Shown piece after piece: positions 51,752 through 62,735 of a stretch of DNA of 64,000 nt. The position numbers and the translations under genes are program-made. Numbering within the stretch: position 1 is the first letter of the stretch; every line of letters starts with the position of its first letter. This DNA comes from Platynereis dumerilii (taxonomy: Eukaryota; Annelida; Polychaeta; Phyllodocida; Nereididae). A model generated the notes under the pieces. It was not told where the DNA came from, searched no databases, and saw only the letters and a program-made list of their open reading frames with translations. The stretch lies in contig JAPTHN010000143.1 in the NCBI GenBank assembly GCA_026936325.1, forward strand, positions 620,001 through 684,000, in the 5' to 3' direction.

Positions 51752-51842
51752 GTAAACAGGTAGATAGATAGTATAGATAGATAGATTTTTTGCTTTATTG
51801 ATCAATTGGTCAATTGATTGATTGATTGATTGATCGATCAAA
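51752..51842. repeat. TAGA and GATT microsatellites
   Basis: GATAGATAGTATAGATAGATAGA at 51764-51786, then GATTGATTGATTGATTGATCGATC. Simple repeats. Confidence 0.9.
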
Positions 51843-51966
51843 GTGGATAATCGATTCATTGATAATTCGATATATTCATACATTCCTCTATTCATCAAAA
51901 CTATAACATCAAATAAGTCCATATCTTTCTCCCTTCATTTACCCCCCCCCCCTCTTCTCCCTACAG

Positions 51967-52209
51967 GAAATAGAACTCCACCCCTGGATGGATCCAGGTA
52001 ACAAGAAGGGTAAAGAGGTCAGGAGGGGTCAGGTGCCCTCCATCAGTGAGATTAAGAGGGGTTCAGAAACTGGGTATAGCACTATATCACCCCATGGGCC
52101 CTTACATGATCACCCTAAAGGCCTATGCTGTCTCATAACAACATTGAAATATTTCAACCCATGTAATCATAATTGTCATATTTGGCAATTATTTAGAGGC
52201 AATATTTGA
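51967..52209 (+). CDS. Candidate host exon, unknown protein
   Basis: A textbook acceptor (long C/T tract ending TCTCCCTACAG) at 51966 is followed by an open frame of higher GC: EIELHPWMDPGNKKGKEVRR, then GQVPSISEIKRGSETGYST, reading to a TGA at 52207-52209. Two usable donors lie inside (GATCCAG before GTAACA at 51997; AGAAGG before GTAAAG at 52009), so the exon may be only 31 or 43 bases. The charged, Ser/Thr-containing stretch resembles a cytoplasmic tail, but I recognise no family. No partner exon is certain. Confidence 0.3.
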   Translation, partial: EIELHPWMDPGNKKGKEVRRGQVPSISEIKRGSETGYSTISPHGPLHDHPKGLCCLITTLKYFNPCNHNCHIWQLFRGNI

Positions 52210-52482
52210 GCATATTTTACTGTTGTAACCTACAGGCAAATTTTGTGATATAGTACAGGAATTCGTAATATTTAACTCACAAATATGACTCGAAGCCATG
52301 AAAGCATGAGTAAAAGAGTGATTAATAAGATCATTAACTTTGTAAAAGTGTTTGAAAATTGTAGCACAATTCAATACTAAATTTGATCCAAACAAAAAAG
52401 CAAGAAGTATGGGATAGTCAACACTTTGAACAATGTATAAACAAGTTCACACTGACTGGAAATTGAAGGTGTGCGCTTCAAA

Positions 52483-52680
52483 GATCTATAGCATTCTGTG
52501 AGAACCATATTACCATGGCAGTAAATAACACATCTTATCCATCTACTCAACAAACCCTCCCCTACCTAGCTATCCCAAATTCCTATATCCCAGATGCACC
52601 TATATCAACATTGCCAAACTGTAAAGCCTCCTCTTACATTTACAGGAACTTCGCAGGGTCTTGCTGGTTGCTGAGTTACT
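52483..52680 (+). repeat. Second copy of the 50463-50643 block, carrying the LINE empty site
   Basis: Reads TCTATAGCATTCTGTGAGAA then CCATATTACCATGGCAGTAA without interruption. The first copy has the LINE inserted at ATATTA (left flank 48902-48929, right flank from 50463). Confidence 0.9.
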
Positions 52681-53019
52681 GATTTTATTAAACCATCCAT
52701 TATGTATATCAGCATAGACTGAAAAGCGTACATGAGACAGTCAATTACCAGCTATACTAATTACTAAATCAGATTTTCCATGACATCTCCTCCCCGTTGC
52801 AAAAACTATTATGTTTTTGGTGCATGTTTTGTACTTCACTTATTTTTCAAGACATGGTGGTTTTTCTTGTACGTGCAATTTGATTTTTTTCTCGGTCCCT
52901 TGAGCTTTTTCAAAATGGTGACAAAACTCCAGAAATTGTAGAAGGCTTGCTGAGTCAAGGAGAACTACAAAAGTTAATACTCAACAATCTTATTTAGGAT
53001 GCCAGAGCCAAGATCAAAT

Positions 53020-53730
53020 CAACATTACTTTATTTGCCTTTTCTTTTTTAATTGGTTGGATATGTTGCAGGAGTTTTTAAAACCTTACAATGCATTTTAC
53101 CCAAACTACAACATTACAGCTTTCCTTTGCACATGTAGAAATCAGTTGGATGATGTTCATTTCAGCATCCCACAGATGCAACTGATGCCATAGCAACTCA
53201 TTGCTATCCAATCTCTACCAGCAGGGATGTTAGCCAAGGGTCATGTCTGACTCAAGACCATGATAAAGTTTTACTTTATGTAATTTTTATAAGAACATGT
53301 TCCTGAATATTCTAAATTTGCTTTTCCATAAATAACCGTCACTTGTGTTTTTTCATAACTCTGGAAAAGGCAAAGGAAACATTTGACTGAAGGTTTTGGT
53401 AATAGCTAAAGAGGAAGCCCTGTAGAATATTAAAACTCTACAATTTTATGTGGAACAGGATCAAATCAATATTGCTTTATTTGCTTTCCATTAAAAGTAT
53501 TGTGGGAAATGTTCAAATAGTTCCATAATTCACTAAAACTTTAACCATAAACTTTTCCACAAACTACAACATTACAGTTGGGTTTTCTTCTGCACATGTA
53601 CAAATCAGATGCATGCTGTTGATTTCAGCATCCCACAGATGCAACTGATGCCATAGCAACTCATTGCTATCTAATCTCTACCAGCAGGGATGTAAGCCCA
53701 GAGGCATGGCTGACTCAAGACCCTGATAAA
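53020..53730 (+). repeat. Tandem duplication, ~440-bp period
   Basis: 53020-53275 and 53455-53730 share CAAATCAAYATTRCTTTATT, ACTACAACATTACAG and TTTCAGCATCCCACAGATGC followed by AACTGATGCCATAGCAACTC and CTCTACCAGCAGGGATG. Confidence 0.85.
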
Positions 53731-54061
53731 GTTTACCTGGGGCAAGGAAGCAAAAAGAAAACAAAAAAAGCAAAGACGCTAATGGTTAACGGTTAAAAAG
53801 GTGAAGTGCTCCATGGGAGTAAAGGTTGCATAGTAAGCTTCCTGTGGAGCAGCACAGTATATTGAAGTAAGGAGGATGAATCTCTTGAAAAATTCATTAC
53901 CCTCATTTATATTTCCCTTTTTTTCTTCTTCTTTTTTTGTGTTTGCTTGTTTTTAGTTTGTATGATGTAATATCTCCCAATTACATGCTGAATTGATAAT
54001 TCCATTTGAAAAGCTGACAACTGCTTCCAATTAAAAGTGTCTTACGTGCATTTTATTGCAG

Positions 54062-55290
54062 CCAGATGCTCGCCCTAGCACTAAAATTATATACACAGAT
54101 GCCCCAATCTCTGTCGTAGGTACTACAACTTTTGAAAATAAATCTACACATCATTCGATTTTATTTCTATCGCTAGTTTAATTCTGATGTATTACCTTAG
54201 TTCTTTAATTGACAAGATGGTAAAGATTTGGATGGCAAAAATAACATGGTTACATTTTTGATGCACCTCTAAAGCTTGTTTAATCTACTATACACTGATG
54301 CTTCTCATATTGTCATTGGTTCTACTACAACCAAATTCACCTATTTTACAACTATTTGTGTAATGCCACTATTCAGAACAATCAGATATATGTGAAATGA
54401 CTCAAATGAGTCTTCTCTGTTTTGCAATATCTATGCATATTATGTAGAATGATGTTTACAAAATGTATCATGGAATCGTTACTTCATGAGTAAAGACTAA
54501 AGTAATCCATTTGAGCTTCCTCTGCCTCTTGGTCGTAGCAGACGAAACACCTGCATACCGATGCCTCCAGTACTAGCATTGGTGCTTCCACAGCAAACTT
54601 CTATTACTTTAGCTGCTGGTGCCTCTTAAAAGTCCAATGTATCAGATGTACAGGCAACATTAGTGTTAACAGTATTAAATGTCAAATGATTAACAAAAAT
54701 TTTCAAATTATGATGATGTTTAATATGTCGAAACTCCTGTCTACTGATGCCTCCAATACTAGCATTGGTACTTCCCCAGCAAACTTCTACTATTACCTGC
54801 TTGTGTGTCTTAACTTATGATATATTACTACTGTAACTACTGGTGCCTGTTACTTATGATGTAACTACAGTTGATGAAAATACAATTATCAACTTATGAT
54901 ACTGTTGCTAAATATGATTTATAATTTGGCAGGACTCGGTATAGATTGCAAAAATGATAGCATGCTTAAGAGAAATGTTTGGTGAAGCTTCTTGAAGAGC
55001 TATAAAGCAAGGCTTAACTACTGTAGATTCCTTCACTATTACTGATGCTGATGAATGGGCCACATAAGGGTTGACTGTTTTAAAAGCTTTAAAAATGATC
55101 AACAGCTTTATACATCACATGTCATTTGACGAAACATATGATTTATAATTTGGCCGAAGTAGGCATGGATTGCATGATTAAGAGTAAATATTTGGTGAAA
55201 CTTCTTGAAAAGCTATAAAGCAAAGCTTAACTACTATAGATTCCTTCACTACTACTCCTGCTGCTGATGCTACTCCTTGTGAAGTTGCAG
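54062..55290 (+). repeat. Array of degenerate ~190-250-bp tandem units with a shared open motif
   Basis: Four units at about 54095, 54290, 54550 and 54738 share ACTGATGCCTCCA..ACTAGCATTGGT-like cores that translate as TDAP-ISVVG, TDAS-HIVIG, TDAS-STSIG and TDAS-NTSIG. Two further units, 54910-55050 and 55138-55270, share TGATTTATAATTTGGC and AGCTATAAAGCAARGC. The first unit starts after a good acceptor (ATTTTATTGCAG, 54061) and reads PDARPSTKIIYTDAPISVV to a possible donor at 54119. These could be duplicated small exons or simply a satellite. Confidence 0.55.
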
Positions 55291-55399
55291 AATTTGCAAA
55301 TTCCTGCCCGGTGAGGTGGAAAACACAAACATCAGCAGATGCCTGCAGCCTCAGATACCTGGGCCTGGTACCTGGTATCTTCTACCAGGGATCTTCCTA

Positions 55400-55645
55400 C
55401 TGAGATCTACTGGGATCCAACATGATTAATATGCTACAACCCTTAACTTGGAGACGAGGGAGTGCTAAATCAGCTGTCAGCCTCTATGAGAATGCTAGGA
55501 GAAGAGAACTGCTTCTCAGCAAGATTGTTAAACGGTGTAGCATTCAAGCAGCATTCAGTTACACTGTTAATCTAGCGAATGGATCAAATATCATCCAAGT
55601 CTATTTTGATGAGACTTTTGTCAATAAACTGTTATTAAAAATAAA
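55400..55645 (+). other. Possible 3' end of a plus-strand transcription unit
   Basis: A higher-GC stretch with a 77-codon frame (55422-55655; RRGSAKSAVSLYENARRREL) is followed by AATAAA at 55623-55628. Another open frame just upstream, ending LVPGIFYQGSSY at about 55398, belongs to a different phase. Together with the candidate exons at 51967 and 54062 this may be one gene. No domain is recognised. Confidence 0.25.
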
Positions 55646-55754
55646 AAATTCATGAATTATATACAAGAATCATAAAACTGGGGAAGTAAATAAAAGTCTG
55701 TCTGATGCAATGACAAATTAACTGAATCATGATGTCATGATTGCTGTATATTTC

Positions 55755-55925
55755 CTTCACAAAAAGTTTTGCAGAATCATGAATCATGAATCAATTGTCA
55801 GTCCAGATCAAGTTGCTATGCTTTTCCCAAGCAGTTAGAGGTGTATATATCTTTTGACTGTCAGTGTTTTGTAAAGTATATCAAACTTGATGTGGACTGA
55901 CAATTGATTAATGATTCTGATAACA
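55755..55925. repeat. Inverted repeat, ~40-bp arms
   Basis: GAATCATGAATCAATTGTCA then GTCCAGATCAAGTT pairs with AACTTGATGTGGACTGACAATTGATTAATGATTC. A hairpin-forming MITE-like sequence. Confidence 0.7.
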
Positions 55926-55929
55926 GTTG

Positions 55930-57195
55930 CCACTTAAATCTACCACCAGTTCTGCCAGAAAACACTAAATTCTCACTTAGAATTTCGAGATTGATTGATT
56001 GAAGCAGTTTTGACTATGAGTCTGGACACTATTTGCAGAGTTGTGATAAACTAGTGGGTTGTCTTGTTTTCATAAGATAAATGTTTATTCAGGATAAAAC
56101 CTTAAGTCAGATTTAAGTAGACTCTCAAATCAAGCTGTCAATGTGTCAGTCAGGAAGGCTGATCCCTCTTCAAAAAAAAAAACATTAGCATTTGACTGTG
56201 AGTTATAATGGCGAGTGGGCTGCACTTATGGCAGAGAATGGTTCTGATGTCAAGATGACATAAATGGTCCAAATTTATGATAAGAAAAATACAATATGAT
56301 TAAATATGATACAGCAATTCCTGGGACGGCCATGTTTGATTTTGTCGTTTGAGCAAGTACTTTAGTTAGAAATGTTTTAAAAGTGAAGACATAAATTAGC
56401 GTGCATACAGATGACTTTTCAGAAGCTGAGGCAATGATACAGCAGTCTCAGGAGAGCCCTATATCTCCCTCTCTCTCACATATATCAATCAACTGACAGG
56501 AACTTGCAAGAAGGCAGCACTTTCCACACCTGTCTCTATCTGTGTGTTGTCAAGCTGTCAGTCTGGCAATTTGTCTGTCCATGAATAAATATAGACCTTA
56601 ATGTTCTAGATCATATGACTGTCATCTGTCTATCTATCAAATTGTATTTTCATCCAGCAGATATTGTAAGAGTGTATCTAGATCCATCTTTAAATCTATG
56701 TGTTTATCTATAATTTATACCCAAAGAAAGTTATTTAATTGCCATGGAACACTCCATGTTTTTTATAACTTGCTTTTCTCTTCATCTAATAATTTATCTA
56801 TTGTACTCATGTATCAGTTTCTACCCCTACTCCACATCACTTGTATTACTAGGTTTTTAATACCACTCCCATTTAAAGTACCTGAATCCTTCCTAGATAT
56901 AACTCAGTTTGAAAGGTGTAGGACTGTAGGTTCTAAGACACTTGGCCAGTTCCAAGGAACCTTTTGGCAACATTCTTGTTTCTTTTAAAAAGGCATGAGA
57001 GAAAACTTGAGAAAATGTTTGAAAAACAAGATTCTGTCTAGCTGGTACTACCTCAACAGATTGCCTGAGAAGTGTTCCCTTGTGGTGTATTTGCTTGATT
57101 ACAACCACAGCATTGACTACCTGGATGCTAAATGAGTTTCTCTGAAATCCAAGCTGGCATTTCTTTGGTTTTCCTACAAAAATTGAATTTGCAGA
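55930..57195. other. Intergenic, simple repeats only
   Basis: Scattered CTATCTAT and CTCTCTCT words (56460-56490, 56625-56700). Open frames at 56698-56988 (+) and 56893-57108 (-) overlap each other and show no domain or splice context. Confidence 0.45.
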
Positions 57196-57196
57196 G

Positions 57197-57530
57197 CATT
57201 TTCATATCTTTTGCTAAGCAAGATTTCATATTCAAAATGAAATAAAACACGTAAAATTGTAGGCCTATAATTTCTATGACTGCATGGTCCTTGATTTACA
57301 CAATATCCACTAATTATTGCAAAATTAGAATAAATCACACTAGAAAGTATTTTCAAACAGAGTGCAAGTATTCTAAATATCAATACTTGCACTCTGTTTG
57401 AAAATACTTTCTAGTATTGTGTAAATCAAAGACCATGCAGTCATAGAAATTATAGACCTACACTTTTAAGTGTTTTATATCATTTTGAACATAAAACATG
57501 GCTCAGCAAAAGACATGAAAATAAAACACC
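57197..57530. repeat. Large near-perfect palindrome
   Basis: Left arm 57197-57378 and right arm 57379-57530 pair over about 150 bases around AATACTTGCACTCTGTTTGA. The left arm has an extra ~35-base piece (about 57308-57344) that the right arm lacks. No target duplication could be assigned. Confidence 0.85.
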
Positions 57531-57534
57531 TGTA

Positions 57535-60300
57535 TTATAAATTACACAAAAATATTGCTCAATAAATCTATATTGAAAATGTAAAGAGATGCTGGCACAT
57601 TGAAGTATCTCAACATTATGAATTAAAGATTTAATTATATCATTCAAATGCAATAATAAGTAAAGTTTATTTTCAAAAACTGCAGTGGGTTGCATGTTAT
57701 CATGCACACATAATCCTACACAAATTCTGACATCTTACAAGCCTCTTCCATCAGAGAACAACACTCCAATTTTCAATCGAGCACATACGGTATATTCCAG
57801 GTATTTCTCAGGCAGGAGTTCCACAAGGATCAAGCTTGAGTCTGCTACTACTTTGGCTGTTTAGACCAAGACTTTGGAAGGGGGGCAAGAGCAGTTCAGG
57901 GCTATGTTCAGAGGCTATTTTTAATCTCTAACATGGCTCAGCACAATGCCCTGGTATCATGTCTATTCCCAGAATCTAGAATATTCCAGAAAATATTCCA
58001 GAAAATGTGCTAAATTGCAATGAAAGTGATTTTTGACTGTAAAACTTGGTTTTGTTAATTCTGCCATTTTTCTGACACATCTTTCCTTTTGCATACTTTG
58101 ATTATTACTTTCCTTCATATTTTTGTGATATTTTCTGAGAATGTGCCAATGTATATTGTATATCTATCTGCAGGTATGTGTGACTTTTTTTTTGGTGTCT
58201 GGGTATCTTATCTGTATAGACATTCCATAAATCTATCTATAAACCAGGTTATTCAGTGTATCAAATTCTGTCATAACATCTATCTAGATCTATCTCTATC
58301 TATCTACCTGCTTCTATCTATTCTCAACTGTAGACAATTGCTTGACTTTTTGCTATCAATCTAACATGGATCTATGAAATTCAAAATATATACTATTCTA
58401 CATCTCTCATGGTTGAATTTTAAAATACATGCATTTATTGATCAAACAATAATTTTCAAAATGACATTCATGATGAAAATTGCTGATAAAGACAGTAGTC
58501 TCACTAATCAGTTGCTTATGTATACAAAGTTTGCTATTATAAACCATTTTAGAAAGGTAGTCAATAATTGTATAATCAAGTAGATTATGCACATAATATC
58601 GATTTCAATAGTCAATTAGTGTGTTTACACTTTATAATCTATACTTTGTTTTGTCCCAAAAAATCAATTATTAGTTAATTGTGTCAAATAGCTGTCGTTG
58701 TTGTTGTTGTTATTATAAAAGGTGTTGCCTAGGGCCAGGTTATGTGGCCTATACATTAACATGCATTATTTTTGCTTATATTTTGTTTGGCAGGGCTGAC
58801 TAAGCTTCTTGGGTATTGTATGCTCATTGCATTTTAGCAGAACATCTACAGATCGTTGGGCAATGTAGGTGTCCACATACATAGGCCTAGCCCACTACTA
58901 TTTCAATTGTTCGACAACTACATAGTATAAAATATGATTGTTACCTTGTAATGTATTGATGATGTTCGAAAGACTTATGGTAAGATAATTGTTGGCGCAA
59001 AACTGTTTTGACTTCAGTGATTAATAAAATGGTCAAATGGCATTTAATTGTTCAGGATAGGATGTACCAGATTGATTGACAAATCAAATAGATTATGGTC
59101 ATATAATTTTCTTCCTAATTTTCATAAAAAATTAAAAACAAATGCCTGATATATTTGTAAATTTGATTCAGATAAACTATTCTGGACAATATAGCTGATG
59201 AAATGACATGTTATTAATACAAATACCTGCACAAAATCAGTCAAAATGAACTTCATCATTACAATGAATACATTTTCAGCTGGATCACCTGATACACAAT
59301 ATACCTTTACACATCACTATACTGTTTCTATTTCAATCCACATTTATAACACTTCATAATAACACTGTATCTATCATAATATGGGATTACAAAGTTGTCA
59401 AATATGAACATTCATCTTTCTATGTTAAACATATGATTCACCAAAGTTTATTGATAGCCAATATTTTCATTATGAACTTGGGTCTGAATCTCACTAAACT
59501 TTAGCTTGTATGTTCACAGCTGTACTGAGCAAAAAAGGCAGACCTAGATAGTCAATACATGAAGGATTGGACTAGTAATATGAAGCAAAACAAATGCATT
59601 GCAATAATGGTCATGATTACAGAATAGATCCTAAAGAGATTTATTTGGCATTATTTGACTGAAACTATACATGTTGGTCACTCTAAGAAAAGGGTGAAAT
59701 AAAATTCACAATGATAATTATGTTGTACTCTCCTGTGATGGTTTTCAACAACAACAAATTGTATAATTTATCAATATTTGATATTTGATAGAAACTGGAA
59801 GAATATATCTATGTTAAAACCTCACTGGTGATGGTTCTTAACATAGTCTAGCCATGGCAAGTGAAAGATCTCACTCATTGAGAAAGTGCAATTTATTTGG
59901 AGACCTAAAGTTGTTTTCAATTGATTTGTATAGTAATTGTATGACCACTTAAGTTCAGAAATACTTGCATTCTAGAATAAAGGTATGTCTATTGAGATAT
60001 GGGATTAACCAAATGCATATCTTTACCTGGGAACAGTCAGTCTGTTCCAAATCTTAACTTTGTTCTAGATAACAAATCTTTTAGAAAACTAAGAGGATTA
60101 ACTTATATAGGAAATCGATATATTTGCAATTAAAGTTATGTCATGCTTTAATTTACAAAACCAACATGATTTTCTGATCAGCTGATATATATATTGTGAT
60201 AAACACAGCTAGTCTAAAACATGAAGTTGCAAACAAACATAAGTCAGTGTAGCTTAGAGTGTACTAAGAAAATATATCAAGAAAGAAGGTGCAGAATATT
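57535..60300. other. AT-rich, no gene seen
   Basis: Microsatellites (CTATCTATCTA near 58290; GTTGTTGTTGTT at 58695) and several AGGCCTA words. No splice-supported exon or repeat structure found. Confidence 0.5.
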
Positions 60301-60332
60301 AGTGTAAGTTATAAATGCTTCTTAGTTCTTAC

Positions 60333-60495
60333 CTGTGAGTAAGTCTTGCTCACTTCTGGAATGAGATGAGACGAGAAGTGACGAGAGTTGGCAGGAGCTC
60401 TCCAGTTGAGGAGGAGAGAAAGTAGGTCACATCCGGGCCATTGCTTGGATCCCTGGCTGGCCTGCAGCAGCAGTTGGATCTTCCCACTTTTCATG
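60333..60495 (-). other. Candidate first exon of an unknown minus-strand gene
   Basis: A GC-rich island in AT-rich DNA. The minus strand runs into a strong donor, TCACAG before GTAAGA at 60333, and has a TATTATA box about 15 bases upstream of an ATG at 60494. The frame from that ATG (MKSGKIQLLLQASQ) stays open to the donor for 54 codons but looks like non-coding sequence, so a 5' UTR exon is more likely. Its 3' partner was not identified; gene E is one possibility 23 kb away. Confidence 0.3.
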
Positions 60496-60499
60496 GGCA

Positions 60500-62340
60500 G
60501 CTATAATACCATATCTACTTGATTAAATGCATCTTCCCTTAAGTTTTCCTCATAATGAGCTATATCACTGAAATATGGTGATTGTCACTTAGGCTATGGA
60601 ATGAGTTTCTGATTACTGATTATCTTTTAAAGAAAATTAATCTTGTTAATTTATAGATTGATGTAAAGAGTGAGGGAGCCAATAGATCACTGCTTGATCA
60701 CTTTTAGTTACTGTATGGTCTGGCAAATTTAGAGGAATTATGTGATTACAGTCAGGTGACTCCTTGTTATGCAGAAGTTTAACAGTATTAATTACAGTAA
60801 TCATAGAACTTTAATAAATCAGTAAAATTGCTTTTTCAGTACTAGCCAGCTGTTCAAAAAGCCATTTCTATCACAACCCTTTGTGGGAATGGAATAGTTC
60901 TAACCATGGCCTCAGTTTCGATTCAAGTGAATAAGGCAATATAAGGCAAAGTAATCTGAATATTTGGTTCACAACCCTTAGTATCACTGGTCCATCAGCA
61001 TATCAACAGCTGTGTTAGATTACTTTGGCCTGAAGGAAACTTCAATATCACCAAACAAGTTGAAAAGCCAATATTGTAATGATAAACACTCATGACCACA
61101 ATATTAAAATGTAGAGGTATTCATTACATTGTTATTACTGGACCTGGGGCTATTAATGATTACATCAATTTATTGAAATTCCTTAATAATGGTTATGCAA
61201 AAATACTACAAGCAATATTTCATAATGTAATTGGATCCCCTAAAGCTACTGATGTTAATTGAGGTATTTAACCCTAAAAACTGACAATTTAACTGTAAAA
61301 TATTTGAATGATGGCCTTACTCAAAATGCATATCGTTTTACTCTCAAAACTTGGTCAATATTTAAAATATTAATTTTGCCATTTATATCTTCAAATTTAA
61401 AGAAAAAAGGAGAATTGTAAATTTAGTATTTTTCAGATTGCAGAAATATAACCTATATAAATGTTTTGAATTTTAATCTGTAAAATTGATCATGTACTCT
61501 GAAACAAGAATTTGGAGATTTTTTGAAAAGTTAAAAAAGAAAGTAATCTTAAGATCTTAGCCTACCTATACATTTCGCAGAGGAAGTAGGCTATAATACT
61601 TTTTTTCTGAAAGCATAACTTTGTTTTTCTTCTTAATGCAAAATGATTTTTTATTATGTATTTTATGAATATTGTGTATTTTGCCTCATTTCATGTACAC
61701 ATGCTCCTATTTCAGGAAGATAAAGTTGTAATAAAATGGGAATAACTTCAGCAATAATGTCAGAATCCCTCTCAGTAAGGGGTAGAGCTCAACATTGATG
61801 AGGGTTCTGACTTCAGAATGCTGATCAGCAAGAACTGTAGTTTGGCTTGCAAGATGTGAGCACTAGCTGCAGTCAAAGATCTATGCATTCAGGGGCAGAG
61901 AAAGGGATGGTTGGGGGGGGGGGACATTGGATCGTAAGTTCAAGAACATTATATTCGTGCAGCAAAACAGCCTGAGGCCCTTTCGCAAGCGAACTTAGCA
62001 CAAGAAATGGCATCTGTGTATGGTCTCCACATCAAGAGTCCAAATCAGGAAACTAGGTCAAGTGGACCCAGCTTCTTATCAGTAATTTGGTTTCGCATTT
62101 AAATAAACATACCTTATTCTTTTTCAAAAGTGTCTTAAAATTTCAACATTCTCCAATGATACCCTCTGTACATTTTATAATAGATAAAACTGCATGGGCC
62201 TATTTTTATTTTTATAAAGCAAAATAGGAAATTCAATGCTATTTCATCAAGGTAACATGACCGAACTCAAGACAGCATTGCAATGTACATCGAGCATAGT
62301 AGGAGGTGATTGCAGCATTATGCAGATACCAATATTATTT
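60500..62340. other. AT-rich, no gene seen
   Basis: Low GC, no open frames of note, one G-run (61914-61923). Confidence 0.5.
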
Positions 62341-62341
62341 A

Positions 62342-62733
62342 CACTCCTGCTCATGAATACTTTTTGGAAAAGAAGTGTCGAATAAAAATGAATTTCAGAG
62401 TGTGAATGCAAGCAACGTCCATTGTAAAGGTCTAGTCATCTTCGCTAATCGCTCTTTGAAAGCCTCAATAACATTTTTTGCAAGAATTTTTAATTTTTGG
62501 TTGAATGCACGTCACCCTAAAAAAACCCCTGAATTTCCATATTTCGTGCTGCTGTAACTTTTCCTGTGGTTAACGCTGCCGCATGCGTTTTAAACTACAG
62601 CATGTTCTTCCCTTTAGCGGTTATTGGAAGTAGTTACCATTGAATCAGACCATCATGTGCTCCAGCAGAAGTTGCTAAAGTTATCAATTTCAAAGGAAAA
62701 TGTTGAAGTATTCCATATTTATGAGCAATGGTG
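62342..62733. mobile_element. Tc1-like MITE, copy 2 of the 38199-38598 family
   Basis: 392 bases, ends CACTCCTGCTCATGAATAC and CATATTTATGAGCAATGGTG, TA on both sides (62340-62341, 62734-62735). Same orientation as copy 1 and about 85-90% alike. Confidence 0.85.
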
Positions 62734-62735
62734 TA

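Noticed and set aside
60333-60495. Firm 5' exon of gene E
   Set aside because: A nearer candidate exon with a strong donor at 37732 explains gene E with a 741-base intron instead of 23 kb.
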